NCBI GenBank assembly: GCA_014529385.2
Contig: CM043959.1
Span: forward strand, 90,612,529 to 90,676,528
Length of the DNA: 64,000 nucleotides
Source of the DNA: Adiantum capillus-veneris
Lineage: Eukaryota > Streptophyta > Polypodiopsida > Polypodiales > Pteridaceae
Reading direction: 5' to 3'
Both the position numbers and the translations under genes were made by a program. The notes beneath the pieces are model-generated. The model had not been told where the DNA came from and made no database searches. It worked only from the letters and a program-made list of their open reading frames with translations. How positions within the stretch are numbered: the stretch's first letter is position 1; each line of letters opens with the position of its first letter. Below are positions 12,144-23,492 of this stretch, one piece after another.

Positions 12144-12700
12144 CTGTGCAGGTTTCTGTGTAGGTTTCGAGCAAGAAACGAGAGAGAGAAAGAGAGCGAC
12201 AGTGCGAAAAAAATTGTGGTAGAGAGAGAAAGAGAGAGATAAGGTTAGTTAGGTTAGGTTAGAAATTCAAAATTTGAATTTTAAATGTAGGGGCTGTTCT
12301 CACGGGTTTGCAGTCGAAATTACTAGAGTTCTAGGCTTTGTGCGAAAATGAGACATAGCTCGTCGGCTCCGAAATTGAAAGAGCTTTTCAGAAAAGAAAA
12401 AAAAAAGAGTACGGAAAAAGAAAGTTGGTGCAAGGCTTTGTCAATGTTTATATCTTTGTAGCACGAGTGGAACGACACCCATGAAGCAAAATTTGACTCC
12501 AGAATCAAAATCTGCATGGTAAAAAATACACTAAAAATAGCTAAATTTCAAAAAAATTATCCCGAAAATTGTGCGCTATTTTTTTATCCGATATCAATAA
12601 GTGTATTTGAAAACCCAGTATGACAAAGTTTGTCGTAGCGTTAAAAAATATATATATATATATATATATTAATTATTTTTTAAATTTATGCCACTTGCGG
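12140..12700. other. AT-rich stretch with short simple repeats
   Basis: It contains short GA-rich pieces, a GTTAGTTAGGTTAGGTTAG run near 12243 and a (TA)n run at about 12648-12670. No gene is visible. Confidence 0.5.
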
Positions 12701-14262
12701 ATATCCCTTGAATGGCCGAAATTATTATGAAGACACCTCAGCCACCCCTGGGCTCACACCATAGGACGGCAATGTTGGAGGTCAAGGATCAAAGCGTGCA
12801 CTCAGTTCCATTTGAAAATCCTATGTCCTAGGCTTTTCTTCTTCTATCTTGTGAGATCCTTGTGGCCCTGCGGTGGCAATGCGAAAGCTTGTGGACCTAG
12901 GGCCATAGGGTGGCAATGTATAAGCTCAAGAGCCATAAGTTGCCCTATATTCCATTTGGAAATCCTATGGTCCTAGGGTTTAGGGACGACAATGGATAAG
13001 CTCCAATACATAGCCATATGTTCCAGTTGGAGATCCTATGGCCCTAGGTCCACGACAATGTATAAGCTCAAGAGCCATACGTTGCCCTACTTTCTAGTTG
13101 GAGATCCTATGGCCCTAGGGTCATGGGGTGGCAATATGTAAGCTCAAGGGCCATAGGGTGCCACATGTCCCATATGGAGATCCTACTACCCTAGGGCCAT
13201 GGGGTGGCAATGTATAAGCTCAATGGCCATACATTGCCTATGTTCCATTCGGAAATCTTATGGCCCTAGGGTAATGGGGTGGCAATGTATAAGCTCAAGG
13301 GCCATACATTGCCTATGTTCCATTTGGAAATCGTATGGCCCTAGGGTAATGGAGTGGCAATGTATAAGCTCAAGGTCCATAGGGTGCCACATGTCCCATA
13401 TAGAGATCCTATGGCCCTAGGGCCATGGGGCTGCATTGATATCTTGGCCACCCTTGAACCCGCACCCTTGAGCTTAGGGGCCTTAGGTTCTCTTATTGTA
13501 TGTTGTGAGTTCTTGTGGCCCTAGGGCCATAGGGTGGCAATGTATAAGCTCAAGGGCCATACATTGCCTATGTTCCATTTGGAAATCCTATGGCCCTAGG
13601 GTCATGGGGTGGCAATGTATAAGCTCAAGGGCCATAGGGTGCCACATGTTCCATATAGAGATCCTATGGCCCTAGGGCCATGGGGCTGCATTGATATCTT
13701 GGCCACCTTTGACATCTTGGCCATAGGTTGTCTTTTTGTATGTTTTGAAGTCTTGTGGCCCTAGGGCCATAGGGTGTCAATGTATAAGCTCAAGGGCCAT
13801 ACGTTGTCCTATGTTCCATTTGGAAATCCTATGGCCACAGGGCCATGGGGTTGCATTGACATCTTGGCCACCCTTGAACTCACACCCTTGGGCAAAGGGC
13901 CATAGGTTGTCTTTTTGTATGTTTTGAAGTCTTGTGGCCCTAGGGCCATAGGGTGTCAATGTATAAGCTAAAGGGCCGTACGTTGTCCTATGTTCCTTTT
14001 GGAAATCCTATGGCCACAGGGCCATGGGGCTGCATTGACATCTTAGCCACCCTTGAACTCACACCCTTGGGCTTAGGGCCATAGGTTGTCTTTTTGTATG
14101 TTTTGAAGTCTTGTGGCCCTAGGGCCATAGGGTGTCAATGTATAAGCTCAAGGGCCATACATTGCCGTATGTTTCATTTGGAGATCTTATGGCCCTAGGG
14201 TCATGGGGTGCCATAGGATGTATATATACTTGACATGAAACTCATTGAGGTGATCTTGAGGA
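12700..14262. repeat. palindromic-core array IV with 75-bp and ~179-bp periods
   Basis: The core (CCTATGGCCCTAGGG..) is joined here to spacers GGCAATGTATAAGCTCAAGG and GTTCCATTTGGAAATCC. The word GGCAAT(G)TATAAGCTC starts near 13130, 13206, 13281 and 13356, a clean 75-bp period. Further on a longer unit containing TCTTTTTGTATGTTTTGAAG starts near 13731, 13910 and 14089, a period of about 179 bp. Many cores here read CTAGGGCCATGGGG and are no longer palindromic. Confidence 0.9.
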
Positions 14263-14264
14263 CA

Positions 14265-14505
14265 ACCCTATGTCCTTCAGGCCTTAGGGAGCTAATATAG
14301 AGCAAATATGCTTTATACCGGCATAGAGAGCTATGGCCCTGGGGCCATAGCAAAACAATGAGGGTTTTTTGGAAACAATGAGGGCGCCTTGTGGTCTAGG
14401 GGTCATAGGAAGTCAATATAGATCATAGAGCATAGACGATAGAGCATAGAGCACAAAGAGATTCTTAGTAGCATAGAGGGAACCCTATGACCTTCAGGTC
14501 ACAGG
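14265..14505 (-). repeat. right arm of ~240-bp inverted repeat
   Basis: This arm is the reverse complement of 7135-7375 with scattered differences. It ends about 70 bp before the first codons of the DUF7869-like pseudogene, so it lies in that gene's presumed 5' region. Confidence 0.85.
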
Positions 14506-14575
14506 GTGCTTCTCATGAAACACCTACATACATACTTGTTATGCTTTATGCTACGTAAATCAATATACTCTGCAA

Positions 14576-17344
14576 GTGGTTTGTTTAACAATTAACATTG
14601 GTATTGGTATCGAAACATCCTATGCAAATGAGGCTACTATTTTTGCAGAAGCTAGTGTATGCAGCATTAATCTAGTTTGTTGGCCTATCAAGAGAGTGAC
14701 AACTATGGATGGAAAAGAATTGTTATGCTATGAGGATCTACATGATATGCATGCATTACAAGACACATACATTGAATCAGCTTATTTGGTAGAGCCTATT
14801 TCAAAAAAGCAGAAATATTGCTTTGTAAATAGGAAGCAAAAAATGTCAGTGAAAGCTTCTAAGAGATCCAATCAGGCATCTCTAGCATCTGTCCATCTTG
14901 TTTCAACCATAGATTGTTGTTCCAAAAGGTTTTTTCAATATGCCAATCGAGATAAGGTCATGGCTATGCGCAATGAATTTTGGGGACAGAGTTTGCAAAA
15001 TAGAACAACTATGTGTATGATACAATGTTGACTGCATGGCGTGAGAACAAAACAACTACAAAGACATGCTATGTGTTTTCTTTTAATGGCAGTGAGGTTT
15101 GTAGTAGAGCTTGGTACGAAATTCATGGCATTCCAAAAACTTCATTTTATCGTTATCGTGAACATTTTGAGAATGGGGTTAGACGCTCAGTGCATGGTAA
15201 TGATGGTGTCATGAGAAAAGGAAGAGACCATACAGAAATGGGAAGGGCATTGATGCGCTCTTTTGTTAATGAAAACTCGGAGAGAATGCCACATAAGAGT
15301 AGAACCATGGAAGATGGTACTAGGGAAACTTTGCTTGCAATACCAAACACGTACAAGCAAGTAGATATTTTACATGATGTCAATAAAACACTTGACAGTA
15401 TGAGTCTCAAGCCAATTTCTAGCACGACATTCAATAGGATTTGGAATACAAAGTTTGCTAATGTGACATTGTCAAAAACAAGTTCTCCAAATGTGTTGTG
15501 TGTAGTCGGATAAAGTCTCAACTAGAGTCAAAAAAGGATGACGAGATGATTGCACGTTTGAAGGATGAACGTTGAATTCACATGTTGCAACAACAAAGTT
15601 GTAGGAATGTGTACTACACCTGGCGTAAGTTCTCCCAGTTGCAAAAGGATAAGTATTTATGCATTATACATTATAAAATGGATCAAAAAAAGACAGCAAT
15701 ACCTAGGTTGCATGTGAACTCAAAAGATTATGCGAATGAATATCAATTGCAAGTATCATTAACAGGTATGATAACACATAGACATGGTCATGGAATGTAT
15801 GGTCACTTCTCACTTAATGGTCTATGGCCTTCAGATCCCAATGCTACAATTGGTTCCCTTGCATTATGCTTATAGAATCTGGAAAGAACAGAAAACCATG
15901 GACTAGGAGATTTATGGCATGATGGTATGCCACGCAGCAATGTAACGTTATTCAATGCATTGAACTCAAGGAGAGCTCTAAACCTCCAAAACAAAATGAA
16001 GCAAGAGCATGAGAGGAATGCATCAACAATGACACCACCGTTGGCCATCCAAGGATGTAATGAAGAGATTGTACACATACAATCAACTTCCTCTCAATGT
16101 GTTGTGGATACCATATCCACTCCTGTACTTCAAAAATTGCCTGAGAATCTTTTGCTACAGCTAGATAATTGTGCAGGAGAGAATAAAAATCGATATTTGT
16201 TTGGATACTTATCCTTGTTAGTAGCAAAAGGAGTTTTCAAAACCGTGCATTTGGGATTCTTAATGGTGGGTCATACACATGAGGACATAGATGCAATGTT
16301 TAGTAGGTTCTCAGAAAGATTGCGAACAGGAATGACATTCACTTTTCCACATCTGATGGAACATTTTCAAAAATGTGAAAGCTCAGCTCTAGCACCATTT
16401 TTGATGACACAAGTTCCTGACTTTAAATCCTTTGTGCAAGGGTACATGTGTGACGGACAAGATGCTCTAGTCGGACACTCTAAGCCACTTCAATTTCGTT
16501 TCTATATGCAAGGTGAAGTCCCAGTAATGCAGTACAAAATTCATCCCAAATCACCTGATTAGATGCCAAAGGAGTCGGGAATTGAGTTGTGGAAAAAGAT
16601 GACCAGGGAAAACCAAAATTACCAACAGGCTATCCAGATCTGGTACCTATAGCAGACTATGTGAGAGATAGTCCGCTTGTTATTCAAGGGATTAAGTCAT
16701 ATCTTGAATTTTGGAAAAGATGTTCTCTATTAAAGGAAAAGGACCATGACTCCACAAAATACATGGAGCCTGTTATCACTTATTGGCAAAACATAATCAA
16801 TGAGCTTGAACAACCAACCAATAAACACATTGGTGAATATACAACATTTTGGCCAAAGACTATAGGGAGTCATCGAATGCAAGAGATAGAGGAAGACAGA
16901 GATGAGTTTCAAGGATATGAAGAATTGAATGATCACTATGTTGGTCCTCAAAGTGCAAGGCCACAAGAGGCCTTTAGGCCTCAAATTGATGTAAGAAAAG
17001 GGGATCTTGTTCTAGTGAGACTCGCAGATCCTGAATATCCGATATGGCTAGGAGTGGCAGAGTCAAACGTTGATGTAGACAAATCATCTCCTAACTACAA
17101 GAAATTTCTGATTCAGTACTGGGCACCAAAACATCAAAAACAAAATCCCACTATCCAAGAACAGTATGAGGATTGTTGGAAAAAGAGTTTGTGCTGCAAT
17201 CTTGCTGACCCAAAGCGTTGGGAGTGTGTTGATACAATTGTATGGTCATGGACTCCGAGGGGTGGAAGAATTGCAGAAACAATCAAGATCCCATCAAATG
17301 TCATGGAGAAGGCACAGGCTAGCTTAATAGGAGAAATTGAATAG
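14576..17344 (+). pseudogene. DUF7869-like (transposase-like) protein, decayed
   Basis: Plus-strand frames join into a protein of about 900 residues. In order they show an N-terminal region; AWYEIHGIPKTSFYRYREHF (about 15110-15170), matching the small DNA-binding-like segment of this family; a Cys pair in KCVVCSRIKSQ after a frameshift near 15490; then YYTWRK...IIHYKMDQKK. The hallmark segment follows: LLQLDNCAGENKNRYLFGYL and GHTHEDIDAMFSRF (about 16150-16320). The C-terminal part (16589-17344) has KGDLVLVRLADPEYPIWLG, like a small beta-barrel reader. I know this hallmark as DUF7869, found in uncharacterised eukaryotic proteins; a DDE-transposase-type fold is my inference. Damage includes frameshifts near 15010, 15490 and 16580 and stops near 15572, 15873 and 16560. 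The usual Asp of the IIDGMDQ-type motif is His here. No clear initiator ATG was found. Confidence 0.7.
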
Positions 17345-17404
17345 CATTTCATATCTTGCTCATTGTTTTATTTCCCCAGCTTATGTATGATTTTATGAAT
17401 TATT

Positions 17405-17665
17405 TTTAAACACCCACATAAAAATAAAAATTATAAAAGGTGTTTCTCAACACTACCATTTTCTTGAGAATCTATCTCTTTTATGAAGTGTTTTGAAACA
17501 CCCACATAAAAATATAAATTTTAAAAGGTGTTTCTCAACACCACCATTTTCTTGAATCTATCTCTTTTATGAAGTGTTTTGAAACACCCACATAAAAATA
17601 AAAATTTTAAAAGGTGTTTCTCAACACCACCATTTTCTTGAGAATCTATCTCTTTGTCACATTCC
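17405..17665. repeat. 86-bp tandem repeat, three units
   Basis: Units start at about 17411, 17499 and 17585. Each contains CACCCACATAAAAATA, AAAAGGTGTTTCTCAACACC and CTTGAATCTATCTC. AAACACC and GGTGTTT within one unit are complementary, so each unit can form a small hairpin. The block begins about 65 bp after the stop codon of the DUF7869-like pseudogene. Confidence 0.9.
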
Positions 17666-17999
17666 CAAATTAAATGAACTTTTTCCAAATTTAATGGGAA
17701 ATAGAAATCCATTGGCGTTGAAATTAGTCCCAAAGTTCTCGGATTTTCCCATTTCATCTAAAAGGCTCTTTTTTTTTAGTACTACCCTTCTTATGTGGTG
17801 ACTGTGTTTGTTTACCATACAAACAATGCTTACAAACAGAGAAATCAAAGAAATTGAAGCCAAGAACAAAAACAAGACAAGACTTTCATTCCATTCTGGG
17901 ACATATGTCTTTACCGACGATGCCACAAGGAAACACTTGGATGTTGGTTACACAGATTACACGATTTTTAATAGTGGAAACATGTAGCATGTACAGAGT

Positions 18000-18830
18000 T
18001 CCAAATTTTGACCACGGGCTACAATAAGAGAACCTTTGGTGATCTTCCAAGATCTATCACAAAACACACAAGTATAGCTTGCATCATCCAACTACATTGT
18101 ATTGATCAATCTCTTGGTGAGCTTCGGCACATGTCTCACATTCTTCAGTGTGAATGTAGACCCGTTTTGAAATTTCAGTTGCACCACCAACTCCAAAAAT
18201 CTCACATATGCATAGTCATTGCCAAAGCAAATGAAAACTGCTTCAGTAAGAAAACTCCCTTCAACATTTGCCACTATAAGGCCACCAACATGCGCAGAGT
18301 GACTTATGGTTGTAAGGAAGGTATCCCAGCTTTCTGGCAAAGTTACCAGCAAAAACATTGCTTTGATCAAATCCTCAAAGTTGATGTTTGCACAGACAAC
18401 TAGCTGAAAATAGTGTTGAACTCATTTAGATGATTGGACATTGACGTCCCTTCCTTCATCTTAAGGTCAACGAACTACTTCAACCAATAGACCTGTGAAA
18501 TAGCACTCTGTTTCTTGTACAAATTGCATAGCTTTTGCCATAAGGTGTAGCTAGTGGTCTCATCCTTCTTATTGAAGTAACACTATTTGACAATGCCACC
18601 ATAATCGTAGACTTGGCAAGTTCATCTAGGGCTTCCCAAGCCTCCTACTCCACATCCTCATGTTTAACTCCCTTTAGATTAATCAGTTTGATTTGCTTCT
18701 TTTGCACCAGCACATTGTATATTTGCTCCTTCCAAAAAGGGAAGTTAGTGCCATCCAACTTCTCAATGTTCAATAAAGTGTTCTCCAATGAAGACGCCAT
18801 AACCAGAACTCAACAAATAAGCCTTAAGCA
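18000..18830 (-). pseudogene. Ty1/copia gag-pol remnant with internal deletion
   Basis: The minus strand opens near 18798 with MASSLENTLLNIEKLDGTNF, then PFWKEQIYNVLVQKK, the N-terminus of a copia Gag. A stop interrupts HEDVE*EAWEALDELAKST. Near 18370-18290 comes LLVTLPESWDTFLTTISHS, the Gag core of this family. It runs in frame into NGSTFTLKNVRHVPKL near 18150, which normally lies downstream of the protease motif in Pol. The Gag zinc knuckle and the protease DSG motif are therefore missing, which marks an internal deletion. No LTR or primer-binding site was found around it. Confidence 0.65.
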
Positions 18831-18839
18831 AGGGTAACT

Positions 18840-19514
18840 AGCTTCTCATAGAATCCGACAAAAATTTGGCAACAAAACTATAATCTGAACACTGTCCCAA
18901 AATAAGTGAAAGTCCAATATCTGTCCACCAACAAATTGTGTCATTGTCTCTGAACTGTCTCAAATAGGCATACACATATAAAATGAGTCAATACCACAAT
19001 GCCAGTTCAACAAATGCAATCCATCATTGATCTAACCGTGAGTACTAAGGGATGTCCCGGGATTGCTCCAACACCTAATCCACTGTGCAAAGGAACCGAA
19101 GCTCCTAATGCACAACTTCAAAAAACCTCACACACGACCCTCAACAAAAGGCTATGTAGTATTGTTTGTCAATATATAACCCGCATAAGATCATTCATAT
19201 ACCACAAAAGTAGTAGTAACTGTAATTGCAGGGGCAATTCGTCTGACGTAATTAGTACCTGCAACCTATAAATGAGAGCTTGAACACCTGTAGGTACCCA
19301 TAGAACACCTATAAACACTTCTAAACACCTGTAACCTGTAGATCACAGCTGACAAACCCAAATCTTCATGGATTGCATAACCTGTTGTTTGTCACAAAGT
19401 GACAAAATTGCTTGCACAGTACTTGTGCAACACAAACGGGGCCTAAATTGGCCTCAAATCAAAATTTCAACAGGCCCAATCCCTATCGAGCGCCGACTAG
19501 GCCAAAAAAGTCCT
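18840..19514. other. no recognisable feature
   Basis: Sequence of ordinary composition precedes the duplicated block. Small open frames show no protein-like pattern that I recognise. It may include the 5' leader of the copia remnant. Confidence 0.4.
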
Positions 19515-20709
19515 CCTATTGTAAATTCTACTTTGCTCTCTCTTGAAAGTCTTCAGTAGATCTTTCATCATCTCAATATTTTATTTCAACTTGTATGCAG
19601 GCACTTTAAGCTTACTGAGCTTCTTATTCTTTGATGCTTCTTCCATAACAATTTTTGGCATCAACTTCGTTCTTCCTCTTTCTTTGATCATGTGATCCTC
19701 CTTGATGCACTCGGAATATCTTCATCTTTGTTTCTCTTGTTTTCTACAACTGCATCTTGCATCTACACCTTTGCATTATAGGCATATACAAAAATGACTC
19801 AACTAGCTAATCCCACCTTGTCTCATTTCTGATATAATTATCCACTTGGCATAATGTCTTATGAGTAACTATTCCCTTTTTTTATTTTTCCATAGCAAAA
19901 GGCCAGTAACTCTTCCTAAATTTGTATTTCTCATTGGAATCAATCGAAGGACCATATGTGCAAGATTCTTGGACAAAAAGCTTCAGAAAGCATCTCCCCA
20001 AAAAAAATTTATCATACAACCTTTTCCAAAATTAGTTGGAATGGGTAACCCTATTTGACTGAAATGAATCTTTTTATTTTTCTAAAACATCCAAAACCCT
20101 CACGGTAGTCTTTATAATTCCTTTGTATATGGTTTTTCACACCAAGCAAAATTTTGAGGATGAATCATATCTTATTGTTTGAAATGAAAAATGTCAACAA
20201 GATTTTGCTTCTCAGAAAAGCACTAGGCTTCTGAGTACATAGGTACGTACACTTAAATTTGTACACTTCATATAACTTGAAACCATTACAAATCAAGCCC
20301 AATCACCTGCACCATCTTCTTACAGTGCCTTTCACTTCTCTTTAACTTATTAACATCTCCCCCTGCATTGACCTGGCATATTTATTTAATAGAAACTATT
20401 CTATGATACAAAAGCTCATCTTTGATTTAGATTTCAAGCTTTTTAGCATTTCAGCTATAGTTGACTAATTCTCTATCTATTCCAATGCTAATTGAAGCTT
20501 TTCACTTATGTTAAAAGGTATTGATTTTCATGGGACGATGAACACTTTGCACAAGAACTTTCACCATGATGTAGCAAGGCTGAAATGTGATTGTGTTGAA
20601 TGTGTCGCTTTTGGAGCCGAATGTGTTCGCAATTCTCTCTAGAGGCATTGTCAACCTTATTGAAGCTCTCCCTAGAGGGTGCAAGCACAAGAAGCTCATG
20701 GTTTTTGCA
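19515..20709. repeat. direct duplication, copy 1 (~1.2 kb)
   Basis: The segment from CCTATTGTAAATTCTACTTT to AAGAAGCTCATGGTTTTTGC recurs at 21419-22532 in the same orientation, with indels and substitutions. The ends do not read TG...CA, so these are unlikely to be LTRs. The copies flank a short retropepsin-like fragment. Confidence 0.8.
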
Positions 20710-20944
20710 TAAGCCGTCAAAATTTTTGTAAGATATTGAACCTTCTAAAGTTAACCAAAAATCTTGAAAAAAAGTTGTTACTTTGTCATCAATGATTGGC
20801 AAGAACTCTTCCTTCCCTATACCATCATAGTCTTGCTTGGTACCCCTAGAAAATTCTAAATACCTCTGTATTATTTAAACTCTTTGTTCAACTGTACAAG
20901 TGAATGATCTCCTAAACTACCTCTGTTCCTGTTGTGATCTACAC

Positions 20945-21175
20945 AAACTGTCAAGAACTGCACAACCTTTTTTCCATCTTTACTTCAAATCCTAGCATAT
21001 GTTGATTCATTGTCAAGAACCTTAGTCTCCAATCTTGCTGATGTAATAAATGGCCATCCCAAAACAAGTGGATAGGATGAATGTTCTTGTAGAGAAAATA
21101 TTTGCTCACCACTTATATCTATAATTGTAAACTTAACGTGTGGACATGCTTCATAAAAATCTCCTTATGCAAGGG
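20945..21175 (-). pseudogene. retropepsin-like fragment of a gypsy element
   Basis: The minus-strand reading near 21170-21000 includes FTIIDISGEQIFSLQEHSS and YPLVLGWPFITSARLETKV. The latter resembles the conserved 'P-L-I-L-G-R-P-F-L-A-T-A' region at the end of the aspartic protease of Ty3/gypsy Pol. The catalytic Asp motif is not visible and the frame soon breaks. Only the fragment can be supported. Confidence 0.45.
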
Positions 21176-21418
21176 GAGTTGGCTATAAACGCCACGGTTG
21201 GGTGGAGAGTCAGATGCATGTATTCCTACGGTGGTCTTCCACTTGACATACTACTAGATTCCCCCATGCTCCAAACTTCTTTTCTCTTTATCTATTTTGT
21301 ATACCCATCGACAATTGCTTCAAATTTTGAATAATTTGTGGTCTCACTAACTTTGGCTTTGGCTCGCGATTTATAAAATTATCATGAAATTCATGTTTTT
21401 CTATGCCGAAAAGTTCTC

Positions 21419-22532
21419 CTATTGTAAGTTCTACTTTGCTATGTAGAAGTCTCTCTTGAAAGTCTTCAGTAAATCTGTCATCCTCTCAATATTTTATTTC
21501 AACTTGTATGCAAGCCCTTTAGGCTTACTGAGCTTATTATCTTTTTATGCTTCTTCCATAACAATTTTTGGCATCAACTTCGTTCTTCCTCTTTCTTTGA
21601 TCACGTGATCCTCCTTGATGTACTTGGAATATCTTCATCTTTGTTTCTCTTGTTTTCTACAACTGCATCTTCCATCTACGCCTTTGCATTATAGGCATAT
21701 ACAAAAATGACTCAACTAGCTAATCCCACCTTGTCTCGTTTCTGATATAATTATCCACTTGGCATAATGTCTTATGAGTGACTATTCCCTTTTTTTATGA
21801 CAAAAGCTTTAGCTAGCATCTCCCCATTTTTTTTTATCATACAACCTTTTCCAAAATTAGTTGGAATGGGTACCCTATTTGATTGAAATGAATCTTGTTA
21901 TTTTTCTAAAACATCCAAAACCCTCACGGTAGTCTTTATAATCCCTTTGTATATGGTTTGTCACACCAAACAAAATTTCGAGGATGGATCATATCTTGTT
22001 GTTTGAAAATGCAAAATGTCAACAAGAGTTTGCTTCTCAGAAAAGAACTAGGCTTCTGAGTACATAGGTGTGTACACTTAAATTTGTACACTTTGTATAA
22101 CTTGAAACCATTACAAATCAAGCTCAATCACCTGCACCATCTTCTTACAGTGCCTTTCAGTTCTCTTTTACTTTTTAACATCTCCCCCTGCATTGACCTA
22201 GTATACCTATTTTATAGACACTATTCTATGATACAAAAGCTCATCTATGATTTAGATATCAAGCTTTTTAGCATTTTCGCTATAGTCGACTAGTTCTATA
22301 GCTATTACAAGGATGATGAAGCTTTTCACTTATGTGAAAAGGCATTGATTCTCATGAGACGACAAACACTTTGCACAAGAACTTTCACCATGATGTAGCA
22401 AGGCTGAAATTTGATTTGCCGAATGTGTCTTTTTTGGAGCCGAATGTATTCACAATTCTCTCCAGAGACATTGTCAACCTTATTGAAGCTCTCCCTAGAG
22501 GGGTGCAAGCACAAGAAGCTCACGATTTTTGC
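21419..22532. repeat. direct duplication, copy 2 (~1.1 kb)
   Basis: This copy matches 19515-20709 across its whole length. An 80-bp stretch present near 19890-19970 of copy 1 is shortened here to TATGACAAAAGCTTTAGCTA. The copy ends where AAGAAGCTCACGATTTTTGC diverges into new sequence. Confidence 0.8.
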
Positions 22533-23410
22533 CTTCGTATTGCTGCCTTGCGATTCATGAGCTTTCAAGCTCTCTTTCACATTGTAGACATTGATTTCAG
22601 ATAAGTTGTTTTTATGAGACAACTCCTCCTCCTCATCATTCTCTACCTTGCTTAGACCTCTGAAGATGGTGTGTTATTTCTTTCCTTGATGAGAGAGTGG
22701 AGTAACCTCTTTTTTCCACTAAGTGGGGTCCTTTCTCAGACACATCTTGGTTGGACGTTCGTATCTTCTTTCCCTCCAGATCATAGAGGGTATTTCCTTT
22801 ATTCACTATAAAGACTCACTTCTTGCTTTTGGCCTGACTATAATATATTAATGTCCCATGCACCACCGAACCAACATTCAAGAAAATCATTTTCCCAAAC
22901 ATACACATATCGCTTTTCTTCTTTTCCAAGGAAGAAGTTTTGCAAATTTTACGACATTTTACTGAATTTACACGATTTTGGCTAATTAGTGAAATTGTCT
23001 TCCTTGGTTTCGACTTGCATTTCCAATTTTTCAAGAGGGAGCACATACTAAATTGAGAGACAACTTTCTTGAAAACTGCCCCTACACTCAAAAGATCCAT
23101 TTATAATTCCTGGAAAATGGAAGTGGCATCATGCGTCCCAAATGTCTTGTTTAACCGAAGTCATTTTCTTTGTTGAGAGAAATTAGACCTATTCAATTTA
23201 AACCAATTCTATTTCTAATTAATTTTTTTTGTTTACACGTAAAATGTCCTTCTATTGAATCAAAAACCTGCGCGCTACAAGAACTCCATGGAAAAATAAC
23301 ACAAAAAGGGAGACTCTCCCATATCACATAAAATGTACAATGAATATATCATAAAGTGGGTAGAATGAAAAGCCACAGCAGTGGTTTGTACTACCAATGT
23401 TGAGTAGTGG
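22533..23410. other. no recognisable feature
   Basis: This AT-rich sequence has a few short frames on both strands and no motif or repeat that I recognise. Confidence 0.4.
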
Positions 23411-23492
23411 GTACATTGTCTCATTCTATTTTTTAGTGTTGTGGTCATTCAAGGCAGAGTTAAAAGTAAGATGTTACTAAGGCAACTATACC
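23411..23492 (-). mobile_element. SINE-like element, left part (split by LINE A)
   Basis: GTGGTCATTC and AGGCAGAGTTAAAAGTAAGA through AACTATACC match 51761-51813. The match continues only after 29130, so LINE A interrupts this element here. Confidence 0.8.

Noticed and set aside
12000-12242. Arg-Glu-rich and Ser-Leu-rich open frames over GA/CT runs (also at 51484, 52493, 53486)
   Set aside because: They are produced by dinucleotide microsatellites and have no protein-like flanks.
12243-12265. Telomere-like TTAGGTTAGG run
   Set aside because: Only two to three imperfect units occur, and the plant telomere unit TTTAGGG is not repeated. It reads as chance simple sequence.
822-14262. Open frames of 60-120 codons inside the palindrome arrays
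   Set aside because: They consist of repeated peptide words generated by the repeat unit in whichever frame lacks stops. No independent protein-like sequence or start context supports them.
6640-14262. CRISPR-like array
   Set aside because: Repeats are palindromic and spaced, but spacers are themselves repeated and vary in length, the context is a plant nuclear genome, and no cas genes are present.
19515-22532. The 1.1-1.2-kb direct repeats as LTRs of one element
   Set aside because: Ends are not TG...CA, no primer-binding site or polypurine tract lies at the inner borders, and the interval of about 700 bp holds only a protease-like piece.
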